Shown: positions 21,083 to 30,757 of the stretch, one piece after another
Position numbering within the stretch: the stretch's first letter is position 1
How the letters are laid out: each line of letters opens with the position of its first letter
Assembly: GCA_035610365.1 (NCBI GenBank)
Contig: CM069432.1
Coordinates: 5,642,001-5,706,000 of the forward strand
DNA length: 64,000 nucleotides
Origin: Aquatica leii
Lineage: Eukaryota; Arthropoda; Insecta; Coleoptera; Lampyridae
Direction of reading: 5' to 3'
Program-made: the position numbers and the translations under genes
The notes under the pieces: generated by a model
What the model saw: only the letters and a program-made list of their open reading frames with translations
Database searches by the model: none
What the model was told of the DNA's origin: nothing

Positions 21083-23136
21083 TAGATGCCAACATGACTA
21101 TTCATAAATTATACTGATGGTTTATAAATTTATGAATAGCTAGTAGTAGTTGTATTTTATGCTTAAATTACGCATAAGTTCCGCGTCTTACGAATAATAT
21201 CTAAAAACATTTCTCTCCGTGTTGTTTTTATTTCTGTTTCTTTGCGGTTTGTTTCCAAAACCTAAAAAAAGTAAACGAATAAGCTAAAAACTTATGACTT
21301 TAATAAAGCAAAATTTTTTTTTATCAAACAAAAACAGTTGATAAATTTTAAACTTACCGATTAAAGTGTGTTCTAAATTTTTTGTAATAAACAAATTTAA
21401 TTAGGTGAATAGTATATAATTGGGTACAATTTTAACAGCCCTTTAACAAACTTTTTATCTTCGTTGTAATCTTGTAACAATTACTACTAAAAATTAAAAT
21501 CATAGTACACTTAAAGATTTCTAAATTGTAAACATGAGAATTTAATTTACATTTTATGTAGTCAGGTATATGGTTTCAGATACTTCATAAAGTTTGACCA
21601 AACTACTACTCGTATGCAATAATTAATGTGATAGAAAAACATAATATTGCTTGTACACTTAGTTTATATACAAAGCTGGTTAAATTAAGTTTGCATGTAT
21701 GCACTTGCTTTTATTGTAAAATAATTATAAACATGCATTTCTTAGGTGCTTAGTTTCATCTCTGCGATATTAATGCTAGAAATAGAGAAATAGAAAATAA
21801 TTAATCTGTTGTTACTTTTAGTTTTATTGATTTAAATCAAAATTAACAATTAACTTATTTTTTCCTATTTTGTTTACCGTGCTGGCCTACCGAGACACGA
21901 CTGAAATTGTTTTAATATAAAAATCTGAAAAGTTTGGTTCGAAATTATATCAGAAAATATTTTGGTACAAATTCAAAGATTTCGGATAAGGAGAATTAGT
22001 CTGTCACAAACATAAGTATCAAATAAACCCACCCCATAATCAAATTTTAGTATCCTCCACTTTAAATTCATGTGAATCAAGGAAAGTGCGTTGAAGGGTG
22101 GTGGGGCGGGCTCGATGAATAGGGTAACGGTTATGTGTATACCCATAGTACGGCAGTGGTGAGCGCGTCGACATTCGGGGCGCTATTAGAGAAGCGTGCC
22201 GTAACATGCCGAGAAGGGATTTAGAAGTAGCGCCTCCGCAACCGTGAATCAAATCAAATCAGAAATGAAACTTTCCAAGATTTATAACAAGTAAAAATAA
22301 AAATTAATGAATTTTTCTCAAGATAAATGAAGAAATGGAATTTGAGCGATTTCTTATTTAGTTTTTTTTTTTTTATTTCTTGTTAGATGTAATATGATAT
22401 CTTTTTGGAGTTTGTTTTACGAGATATTCGAATTTTCAGAGTACGCTTCCATTTTACTTCTTCAGATCACGTTTCAGCCACCAAATACAGCCAGATATTA
22501 TATTACCAAAGTGGTCCTTTTCTAGCGTTATTTAAAAAATATATATATAAACATATTTTTTATAATAAATTGAGATTTTATTTTCTAGAGAGCGTATTGT
22601 AGCATCACGATGTGACATAAATATTATTAATTAACGCCGTGTTTTGGGAAAACAACTTTAAATATTATATATAAAGACGGAGGATATTGTAGTATGTACA
22701 ATGTACCAGAAACAATGAGAATCCTGTGGTATACTCATTGTTTAAAGATGACATTAAAATAACCATTACGTAAGCTGATGCAGTTAATAAGCGTTGTATA
22801 ACCTAAAGAGCTTAAAACTTTTTAAGCCTTCAGATAAGAACTTTTATATACGGTGCATTTATTTCATTACACTAAATATTCATTTTGTGAAAAATTCTAA
22901 AACTTAAATTAAAATTATTTTTGAAACAAAATTGATTTATAACGCAAATCCAACAATATGTAACGCGTTTTTAATAGTCTATAACTAAAAACTTTTACAT
23001 CTTAAAATTTGTTAATCAATTTTAAGCATAAATATAGTTTTATATATCTTGAATAAAGCATTAAAAAATTAAATTAAAAAAATTAAAAGAGTAAAAAGGA
23101 TAAATGGTTTTACATAATTTAAAATTCTAGACTAAA
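21083..23136. other. AT-rich stretch with one GC-richer island
   Basis: No gene or transposon recognised outside a GC-richer island at 22050-22255. That island opens 70 codons on the minus strand with no motif I know. The rest is AT-rich with long A and T runs. Confidence 0.4.
22050..22255. other. GC-rich island of unknown nature
   Basis: Sharply more GC-rich than its surroundings, with several CG dinucleotides (for example GCGCGTCGAC near 22162-22171). The minus-strand frame 22252-22040 stays open for 70 codons. It could be a host exon, a promoter island or the edge of an unrecognised repeat. No splice sites or initiator stood out. Confidence 0.35.
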
Positions 23137-23140
23137 TTAT

Positions 23141-25706
23141 CACTGGTCTGCAAAAAATTATTTTTTGTCCAGCCCTGACACTATTCCGGGTGATTCTTAT
23201 GATAAATGACGTCCTGAATCCAAATATGTCTTCCGTTTTCTTCCATCACTCACCACTTTCGAGGGAGCCCCAAATCTCTAATTTTACCACTTTTCGATAA
23301 ATTAATTATAATTTATTTATCGAACGATAATAATAATTATAATAATTATTATAATAATAAATATATGGACATGAATTTAATTTAAATGGGAAAAAGAACT
23401 ATTTTAGCTATAAACAGTAATAAATAAAAAGATATTCATCGTTACTTGGTGCTTGCTTTCATTTTATACCCTGAGGTACAGCAGTACTCCGCCAACATGC
23501 TTGCATTCCACTTCCCTGAAAATCTCTTCTCCAGCTTAGCGATGTCTTGATGGAACCGTTCCCCGTGTTCATCCGAGACTGCTCCTAAATTTTCAGGGAA
23601 GAAGTCCAGATGCGAGTGAAGGAAGTGAACTTTACGAGACATGTTACATCCTATGTCCTTGTACGTTAAAAGCAGTTCCTCGACGTGAGCGACATAATCT
23701 TTACTTTTGTGGTTACCCAGGAAGTTCTTACAAACGTTTTGAAATGCAAACCAAGCTCGTTTTTCTTTTCGATTTAGGTGTTCAATAAACGTAGAATCTT
23801 GGAAGAGTTGTCTAATCTGGGGACCAACAAAAACGCCTTCTTTGATTTTAGCTTCGCTAAGACGAGGAAATTTAGTTTTCAGAAATTGAAATGCGCCACC
23901 TGTCTTGTCCACTGCTTTCACAAACTGCTTGATCAATCCAAGTTTGATGTGTAAAGGTGGTAAGTAAATGTTTTCCTTCGGAACCAAAGGATTGTGGGCG
24001 ACATTTTTCTGACCAGGAATAAGATTTTCTCGCGGAGGCCAGTCCCGTACGATGTAATGTATATCTCGGGCTCGGCTATCCCATTCACAAAGGAAACAGC
24101 AATATTTTGTGAATCCTGATTACAGGCCCGTGAGTAGATCAACAACTTTTAAGTCAGCGCAAATTTTCCACTTATAATCATGATAACTAATTTTATCAAG
24201 GATTCTGAAGATGTTTTCGTACGTTTCCTTCATATCAACAGAGTATGCAACTGGAACTGATGGGAAGTCATTCCCATTTGCCAACAGGACAACTTTGAAA
24301 CTTGTTTTTGATGAGTCTATAAACAGTCTCCATTTGTCTGGGTCACATGGCATCTGTAGCTCTGTCATCAATAAATTTGCATTAGGACAGAACACTAAAC
24401 CTTTATCTTCTGAGAAAACACATTTCAGGGTTGCTTGTCTGGTCCTGTAAGAAGATATTTTTACTCCCTTTTCTAAGAGATTCCACTGTTAAAGTCGCGA
24501 TCTTAGGAGCTGAGATTTAGTCTTGGGTAACTGCAAATCCCTGACAAAATCATTTAATTCCGATTGAGTGAGGAGGTGGGGTTGCCGAGAAACTAAATCT
24601 GCGGAATACTTTTCATCATCATTGAACGTATCATTCGAAGCCCCAGGTTGTGGCTCAGAGTCTTTTAAATCAATTTCCGGCTCTAGAGTATAAGTGTTTG
24701 GGAGCTCTGGGATTGGCAAAGTATCGTTATGAGGAACAGGTCTTAGAGCTGACGGAATATTGGGATACTGAATTGTATGCTTACTTTTGCTCGAAAACCC
24801 GACGGTGGAAGTCATACAAAAGTAACAATCTGTAAGAAAATAGCGAGGTTCACGCCAAACCATGGGCACAACAAATGGCATTGATTTACGGGTACCTTTG
24901 AGCCATTTGGTCAAACTACTGTAACAAATCGTACAGCAAATTGATGTAGCCCAAGTCTTATCCTGGTCGCCAACTTGACAATCAAAGTACAATTTATAAG
25001 CTGTTTTAACAAGCCGAGAAAGGGGTTTTCGTTGCGCTTTTAAAGTTAATTCCCCGCAGACATAGCAGAAGCTATCGGGATGATTTTTACCCTCGCGTGG
25101 CATAATTAAACAGTAATTCAACGCCCGACATTAACCACAAATCACACTTAGTCGCTTGAAAAAATCCGGAGTAAAAGTAGTTTTACTGTTTTACACAAAT
25201 GAACAAAAATGAACACAAAATCCAGCACGTTTAAAACGTCGACAAGTTAACTCTGCAACAGCTATAGATGTACTGATCGAAGCAGTTAAGCAAACAATGT
25301 AATATACTATAATGAGAAGAGTAATGCAAGTTCAAGCCTGTCGAAAATTCCTGTTCAAACCTGCACGTGGTATTGAGATCGCCAGCGTCGTGCAGTGAAT
25401 CTTCCTAACTGTTTATTGAAATTTTTTACTGTTCTTATATATTTGTATTTTATTGTTGTTTCTATATACATTTTATAGCAAAACTTTTGCCATATACTTT
25501 GGTATAAATTTTATTACCTGCTTTGGGATGTTTAACGGCTATAAGTTAAAATTATAAAAAAAATGCAAAAAAATAAAATAAAAAAGGGGTCCCCCCAAAA
25601 TAGGTGGGTGATGGGTAAAAACGGAGCTCATTTTTGATTTCAGGAGGTCATTTTACATAAGATTTGTCAAGAATGGTATCAGGGCCGATTTTCATGCAGA
25701 CCAGTG
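23141..25706 (-). mobile_element. DNA transposon B1 (CACTG ends), full length
   Basis: Begins CACTGGTCTGC and ends GCAGACCAGTG, flanked by TTAT on both sides (23137-23140, 25707-25710), a 4-bp target duplication. The inverted end regions extend about 130 bp, with shared blocks such as GGTGGGTGATGG and GAGGTCATTTTACATAAGA-like sequence, but the two ends have clearly diverged from each other. One minus-strand gene. A near-identical second copy, B2, lies at 44748-47170 in the opposite orientation. Confidence 0.8.
23442..25103 (-). pseudogene. transposon B1 protein (CYVCGE/FIDSS family), two premature stops
   Basis: I place the start at MPREGKNHPDSFCYVCGE (about 25101), matching the family N-terminus; an upstream in-frame Met at 25121 is less likely. 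Motifs are QVGDQDKTWATSICCT, VVPMVWREPRYFLTDCYFC, DKWRLFIDSSKTSFKVVLLA, CADLKVVDLLTGL, KYCCFLCEWDSRARD, LPPLHIKLGLIKQFVKA, CNMSRKVHFLHSHLDFFPEN and DEHGERFHQDI. Two CAA-to-TAA nonsense changes, near 24487 and 24123, interrupt an otherwise continuous frame; B2 has CAA at both places. Copy B1 also lacks about seven residues before the C-terminus that B2 keeps. Probably inactive but recently so. Confidence 0.8.
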
Positions 25707-25873
25707 TTATTAAATCTGAATATTATGCAAAATACATATTAACACGTTAAGCGCCAAGCCAAATTTTCCAAAAATCACTAGGGGGCCATTGTTGGTTTCT
25801 CATTGTACACAACAAATAATTTTTATTTATTTTTAGTTTCACAATTTAAAGCTAATTTTTGAAAAAATCTCTT

Positions 25874-25891
25874 GCAGACACCGGTGTCTGC
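25874..25891. repeat. subterminal palindrome of piggyBac 1 (left)
   Basis: GCAGACACCGGTGTCTGC is a perfect 18-bp palindrome, 131 bp inside the left end. The same core recurs twice near the right end. Likely transposase-binding sites, by analogy with subterminal repeats of other piggyBac elements. Confidence 0.7.
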
Positions 25892-26980
25892 TAAGCATTA
25901 ATATGTGCTTCCAGAGGCTATAGCGGACACAATTAGCGTACATTTCGCATCAAGCAGACACGCTATAACGTGCATAATATAATTGCGTCATATGGCCAGA
26001 TTTCTTTGTTTCGTGTCATTTCTTGCACACATATGGTGGTTTACACATTCAAAATGAGTCGGAGTGCCAAAATGTTGAAGTTTGCTTTGGAAGATAACTT
26101 TTCTAGTTCACCAAGTAAGTGATTATAAAACGTATTTTTAGTGACATACATTTTTTATTATTGGTATTTTAAGCCGATAATATTTTTTTAAATGTATGCA
26201 TAGTGTTGTCGTTAAAAAAAATTCTATACATTCAGATCTATATGCGCCGTCAGAGGATTCTCGTGATGCTTCTTATAAACCTTCAGATGAAGATTCTGAT
26301 GACAGTAACAATGACCCTGGATACAAAGAATATTCGCCAACAATCCAGTAAAATCTAAGTTCTGATGATGATACTGATGAGAGCAATAAAATGGCAGAAA
26401 ATGACGTAGAGTACTGTCTCAAGGACAATGTGGCTCATAAAAGAAATACACCTCAACCAGGTACAAGTAATGAAGAGTTTGGACCTGTTGACGGAAACCA
26501 TCAAGACTTCGCATTTATTAGTAAAAGTAGAATAATAGATAAAATATTTGGAACAACATAGCTGAACAAACCAATCTTTAAACAACTCAGTGCTTTACAC
26601 AAATAACGGATGTACCTACACACTCCCGAAAACATGCATGGCAACCTACGACAAGAGTTAAAAAAAAAGTTATTTGGCCTCATGGGTTATATGTGTCTAG
26701 GAAAAATGCCAAATTTAAGAGATTATTGAAGCACAGATTGCTTTTATCGTAATGTTATTGCTCCAAAAACGATGTCCAGAAACCGATTCGAACTTCTGCT
26801 TTCAATGCTGCACTTTTCTGATAATGAAAATTCAGCATTGTAAGTGAATAGAACTTTTAAAGTACAAACTCTTGTTGATAAATTTTTAATCAACAGTCAA
26901 TCGACTTTTACACCCTGAGAAACTGTTTGCATTGACGAAAGTCTCATACCATTTAGAAGAAGGCTTATTATGAAGCAATA

Positions 26981-27603
26981 TACAGTGTGTCCCAACGATC
27001 TAGGGGTGGAAGATTACGCCTATACTGTTGATTTAAAAAAAAAATATTATAACAGATTCTTGTAGTCGACAACGAGGAGCATCTCGTAAAAATATTTTGG
27101 TGTGTACAGGGTCGCCCATTTTCGAGTACCACACCAAACTTGTGTTTTCTGAAATGGAATTCCCTATATATTTTTATATTATTTGAATTCTCTGTTAAAT
27201 ATTGAGCAAAATGATATTAAGTACTATGGATCTACGATCAACGGTTCCTGAGTTATTGACATTTTTAAGTAAAAAAATGAGTCAATTGAGTAGGCTCCTG
27301 TTCCGCCATCTTTAAATTTATCAAAGTGAAATTTTGGTATTTGTATTTCTAATATGTCTAGTATTGACTTCTATACTCAAATTGCAGACTCTTTTCTCTA
27401 CATATACAGGGTGGTCCATTTTGCGCAATGTTATTTTTCTCAATTTTTTTAAATAGCACACCCTATATTTTATTACAGATTTGAATAGCATTTTTTACGA
27501 GCTTTCAACAGATACTCACTTTATACTACCTATTTCTAAGTGCTTTTGAATTATTTAGTCTTAAAGTTGAAAATTTGCAAAATTTTGTTACTTTTCTTGA
27601 ATT
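26981..27603 (+). repeat. left long inverted repeat of the mariner-like element
   Basis: Pairs with 28942-29563 almost throughout. Three consecutive end-like motifs start at 26981 (TACAGTGTGTCCC), 27105 (TACAGGGTCGCCCATTTT) and 27405 (TACAGGGTGGTCCATTTT). Confidence 0.85.
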
Positions 27604-27842
27604 TGTCACTCTAAGGGTCTATAAAATAAATTAGGACAATGAAACAATGGACTACAGAAGGGCAACTATTATTTACTCGTAGAACGGAACAGTATAACCA
27701 TAATCTTTAAAATGGAATTAAAGGACACAATGAATTATAAATCTTATATTAAATGTTCAAAAATATTTCCATTTTCAGCAATACACAGTGCCAACCGCCT
27801 AGTGAAAGTTTTGACATTTTGAAGGGTAGTTCTTCGAATTCT

Positions 27843-28866
27843 TCAAAAGGCCTCTCCAATTCGAACTTTCATATTGGCCGGTGTAGTAGGCAAATCCTTA
27901 TACACCTCCTGTTTCACATATCCCCAAAGAAAAAAGTCTAGGGGAGTGAGATCGGGTGATCTCGCTGGCCAAGCAATGGGACCACCGCGACCTATCCACC
28001 GATCTTCGCGCCAATGTTCTAAATACCGACGTACTCGATTATGGTAGTGCGGCGGAGCTCCATCATGTTGGTAATACATAGTTTGTCGAGTATGTAGATT
28101 TACATTTTCAAGCAACTGTGGTAAATCTTCGTGAAGGAATTGCAGATATTTTTCGCCTGTCAGGGAACCATTGAAAAAGAAAGGTCCTATTACATTCGTA
28201 TTGATAATACCACCCCACACATTCACAGTCCACTGATTCTGGTAGTCTATCTGTCGTACCTAGTGTGGATTTTCAACGGAGTAATAGTGCATATTACTCC
28301 TACGTTATTAAAACTTCGCTGAATAGCACAAAGTCAATTAAACTGGGTTGTTGGTTAATTTTTTCTATAATAGTATTGCAAAATGCGACGCGATCTGCGA
28401 AATCTTGCGGTCGTAGGCTTTGATGCAAGCACAAATGGTATGGGTGAAATTTATGTTTGCTTATAATTCTTTGTATTAAAGTTTTGCTAAGATCTACTTC
28501 CACCGCAATCTGACGAACACTTACGTGAGGATTTTCTTCTACACCTAATAAAACTGTCAACTCGTTTTCGTCGTTTGTAACTGTACGTTGCTCTACATCT
28601 TTTTTTTTATATTTGACATTTCCTGCGTCTTCAAATCGTTCTCGAAGATGTTCAAACGCTTCAGATCTTGGATGTCTAGCAAAAGGGTACTTTTGTTCAT
28701 AAATTCGTGACGCCAACAAGCAGTTCCTTTCAGCCTCTTCTAAAGCATAGGTCATATTAATCAGCTCTTCTTTTGAGAAATTCATCGCACAATAAGTAGA
28801 TAACCAGTTATTAACAAGGTAACTATGCAGATTACCATCAACAATGATTTCACGAACTATTGACAA
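27843..28866 (-). pseudogene. mariner-like transposase, broken
   Basis: 28866-28300 holds a helix-turn-helix N-terminus (FSKEELINMTYALEEAERN, HVSVRQIAVEVDLSKTLIQR) and runs to LIDFVLFSE, where the first catalytic Asp of the FSDE motif is missing. After a frameshift and a stop near 28260, 28226-27843 gives NVWGGI, IGPFFFNGSLTG, YYQHDGAPPHYH (second Asp), RWIGRGGPIAWPARSPDLT and DFFLWGYVK (third acidic site). These WIGR/FFLWG motifs mark a transposase family common in insects. Inactive because of the frameshift and lost Asp. Confidence 0.85.
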
Positions 28867-28941
28867 TAAGATACTTTCATTTGTTAAGTTGCTAAGGAAC
28901 AGAAAGGGACAAGCGGAAATCGGGCTACTATGATGTGAAGA

Positions 28942-29563
28942 AAATTCAAGAAAAGTAACATAATTTTGTAATTTTCAACTTTAAGACTAAATAATTCAAA
29001 AACACTTAGGAATAGGTAGCATAAAGTGAGTATTTATTGAAAGCTCGTAAAAAATGCTAATCAAATCTGTAATAAAACATAGGGTGTGCCATTTAAAAAA
29101 AAATGAGAAAAATAACATTGCGCAAAATAGACCACCCTGTATATGTAGAGAAAAGAGTCTGCAATTTGAGTACATAGGTCAATACTAGACATATTAGAAA
29201 TACAAATACCAAAATTTCACTTCAATATATCTAAAGATGGCGGAACAGGGGCCTACTCAATTAACCCATTTTTTTACATAAAAATGTCAATAACTCAGGA
29301 ACCGTTGGTCGTAGATCCATAGTACTTAATATCATTTTGCTCAGTATTTAACAGAGAATTCAAATATATAAAAATATATAAGGCATTTCATTTAAGAAAA
29401 CACAAGTTTGGTGTGGTACTCGAAAATGGGCCACCCTGTATACATCAAAATATTTTTACGAGATGCTCCTCGTTGTCGACTACAAGAATCTGTTATAATA
29501 TATTTTTTTAAATCAACAGTATAGGCGTAATCTTCCACCCCCAGATCGTTGGGACACACGGTA
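28942..29563 (-). repeat. right long inverted repeat of the mariner-like element
   Basis: Inverse of the left arm. The matching end-like motifs finish at 29563, 29440 and about 29142. Differences between the arms are scattered point changes and short indels. Confidence 0.85.
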
Positions 29564-30676
29564 TATCACAAAAAAACCCACAAATATGGAGTGAACATGA
29601 ATTTTAAAATTTATACGGGCAAAGAGTCAGACCAAGGTAGATCTGTTCCTACCAATGTCGTCTTACAACTTAGTGAACTACTTCTTAATTCTGGTAGAAC
29701 TATTGTAACAGACAACACCAGCATTCCTTTGGCTCAAATCTTACTAAACTCGTCCCCCTATTTGTTAGGGAAATTGAGAAAAAATACAAAATAAATTCTT
29801 AAAAAAATTCTGCAAAAAAAATTCGTAAAGGAGAATCTATTGCACCAAAAAATGGTTTCGGAATAACAATACTTTAATGGAAAGATTAGAGCGATGTACT
29901 TATGCTTTCTATAAAGCATTCTGACGAAAAGATCAAAGTTACAATAAGAGGGAAATTGATTTATCTGATCAATTTGCAAGCTATGGTTTCTGTTTACGCA
30001 AAACCGTCAAATGGTACTGAAAAGTAGCTGTTGAAATAATTTTAGGAACTGCAATCGTAAATGCTCATTTTTTATACAAACCAGTTACCAAAAAAAATCA
30101 TCTCAATAATAGAATTTAGAGAAAACGTAGTAAAGGCACTTATTGACTTATAAGAAGAAAATGACACTTTGAAAAACCTTCAAGAACAATCGCGACAATC
30201 GTCTAAAAATCATTCATTAAAAAAATTATCGGGCAATGCTCGCATTGGACGCAAATATTGCTAAGGCTGCTACAGAAAAAAGGCTCAAGGAAAAATTCCT
30301 AAACGTAAAATTAGAAAAGTTACAACCTATTGTGATAATTGTGACAATAAACCCAGATTTTGTCTAGATTGTTTCAATACTGAACACAAAATTATTAATA
30401 CACTTTAACTTGTATTTTTTCAATAAATATTTGTATTGTTTGAAATTTTTTGCATTTTTTTCTGTGTCTGTTATGGCCCTGTGATAACAAAAGCAAAAAA
30501 GTAGTCTGCACAGGACCATTGCAGACACAAAAACAGACCAACCGTACAGAAACCCTCTCCTACAGGCAACACAAAACCCACTATTGGGAATGAATAATGC
30601 AGGGCCAGAGCAACCACATACTCAAACACCAGGATCTCAGATTGTGTCTGCTTGGCGCGGTTCAATTAAATGTAGG

Positions 30677-30738
30677 ACAGACACCGGTGTCTGCCATGGC
30701 CTGGTGATACTCCTTAGGTGCAGACACCGGTGTCTGCT
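30677..30738. repeat. subterminal palindromes of piggyBac 1 (right, two copies)
   Basis: CAGACACCGGTGTCTGCC at about 30678-30695 and a full GCAGACACCGGTGTCTGC at about 30720-30737, the latter ending about 15 bp from the element's right end. Same palindrome as at the left end. Confidence 0.7.
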
Positions 30739-30757
30739 GTAGCGCTTAACGTGTTAA

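Larger units (their letters stand above)
26981..29563 (-). mobile_element. mariner-like (IS630/Tc1/mariner) element nested in piggyBac 1
   Basis: Interrupts the piggyBac transposase at a TA. Outer ends read TACAGTGTGTCCCAACGAT on the left and its inverse (with TACCGTG) on the right. The inverted repeats are about 620 bp per arm, far longer than usual for mariners, and contain further TACAGGGTGG-type ends. The transposase is central and on the minus strand. Confidence 0.85.
26055..30405 (+). pseudogene. piggyBac transposase (intron-containing), broken
   Basis: Exon 1 (26055-26114) starts at ATG and codes MSRSAKMLKFALEDNFSSSP. A 121-bp intron (26115-26235) starts GTAAGT and ends TTCAG. Exon 2 has an acidic stretch (PSDEDSDDSNNDP), then LPNLRDYWSTDCF-like sequence, VIAPKTMSRNRFELLLSMLH, VCIDESLIPFRRRL (catalytic Asp region) and KQY at 26980. 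It resumes after the insertion at 29564 with KKTHKYGVNMNFKIYTGKES, VVLQLSELLLNSGRTIVTDN and, near 30330-30400, a Cys-rich C-terminus (CDNCDNK...CLDCF) typical of piggyBac. Several stops and frameshifts. Confidence 0.85.
25743..30753 (+). mobile_element. piggyBac element 1, with nested mariner-like insertion
   Basis: TTAA (25739-25742), then CACGTTAAGCGCC at the left end; AGCGCTTAACGTG then TTAA (30754-30757) at the right end. That gives short terminal inverted repeats with the diagnostic TTAA duplication. Subterminal palindromes GCAGACACCGGTGTCTGC are present near both ends. The transposase is interrupted at 26981-29563 by another transposon. The left end lies only 32 bp from the end of element B1. 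Confidence 0.92.

Noticed and set aside
27405-29142. Interpretation as three independent symmetrical insertions
   Set aside because: Would need two insertions at the exact centre of earlier palindromes; one element with extended inverted repeats is simpler, though not proven.
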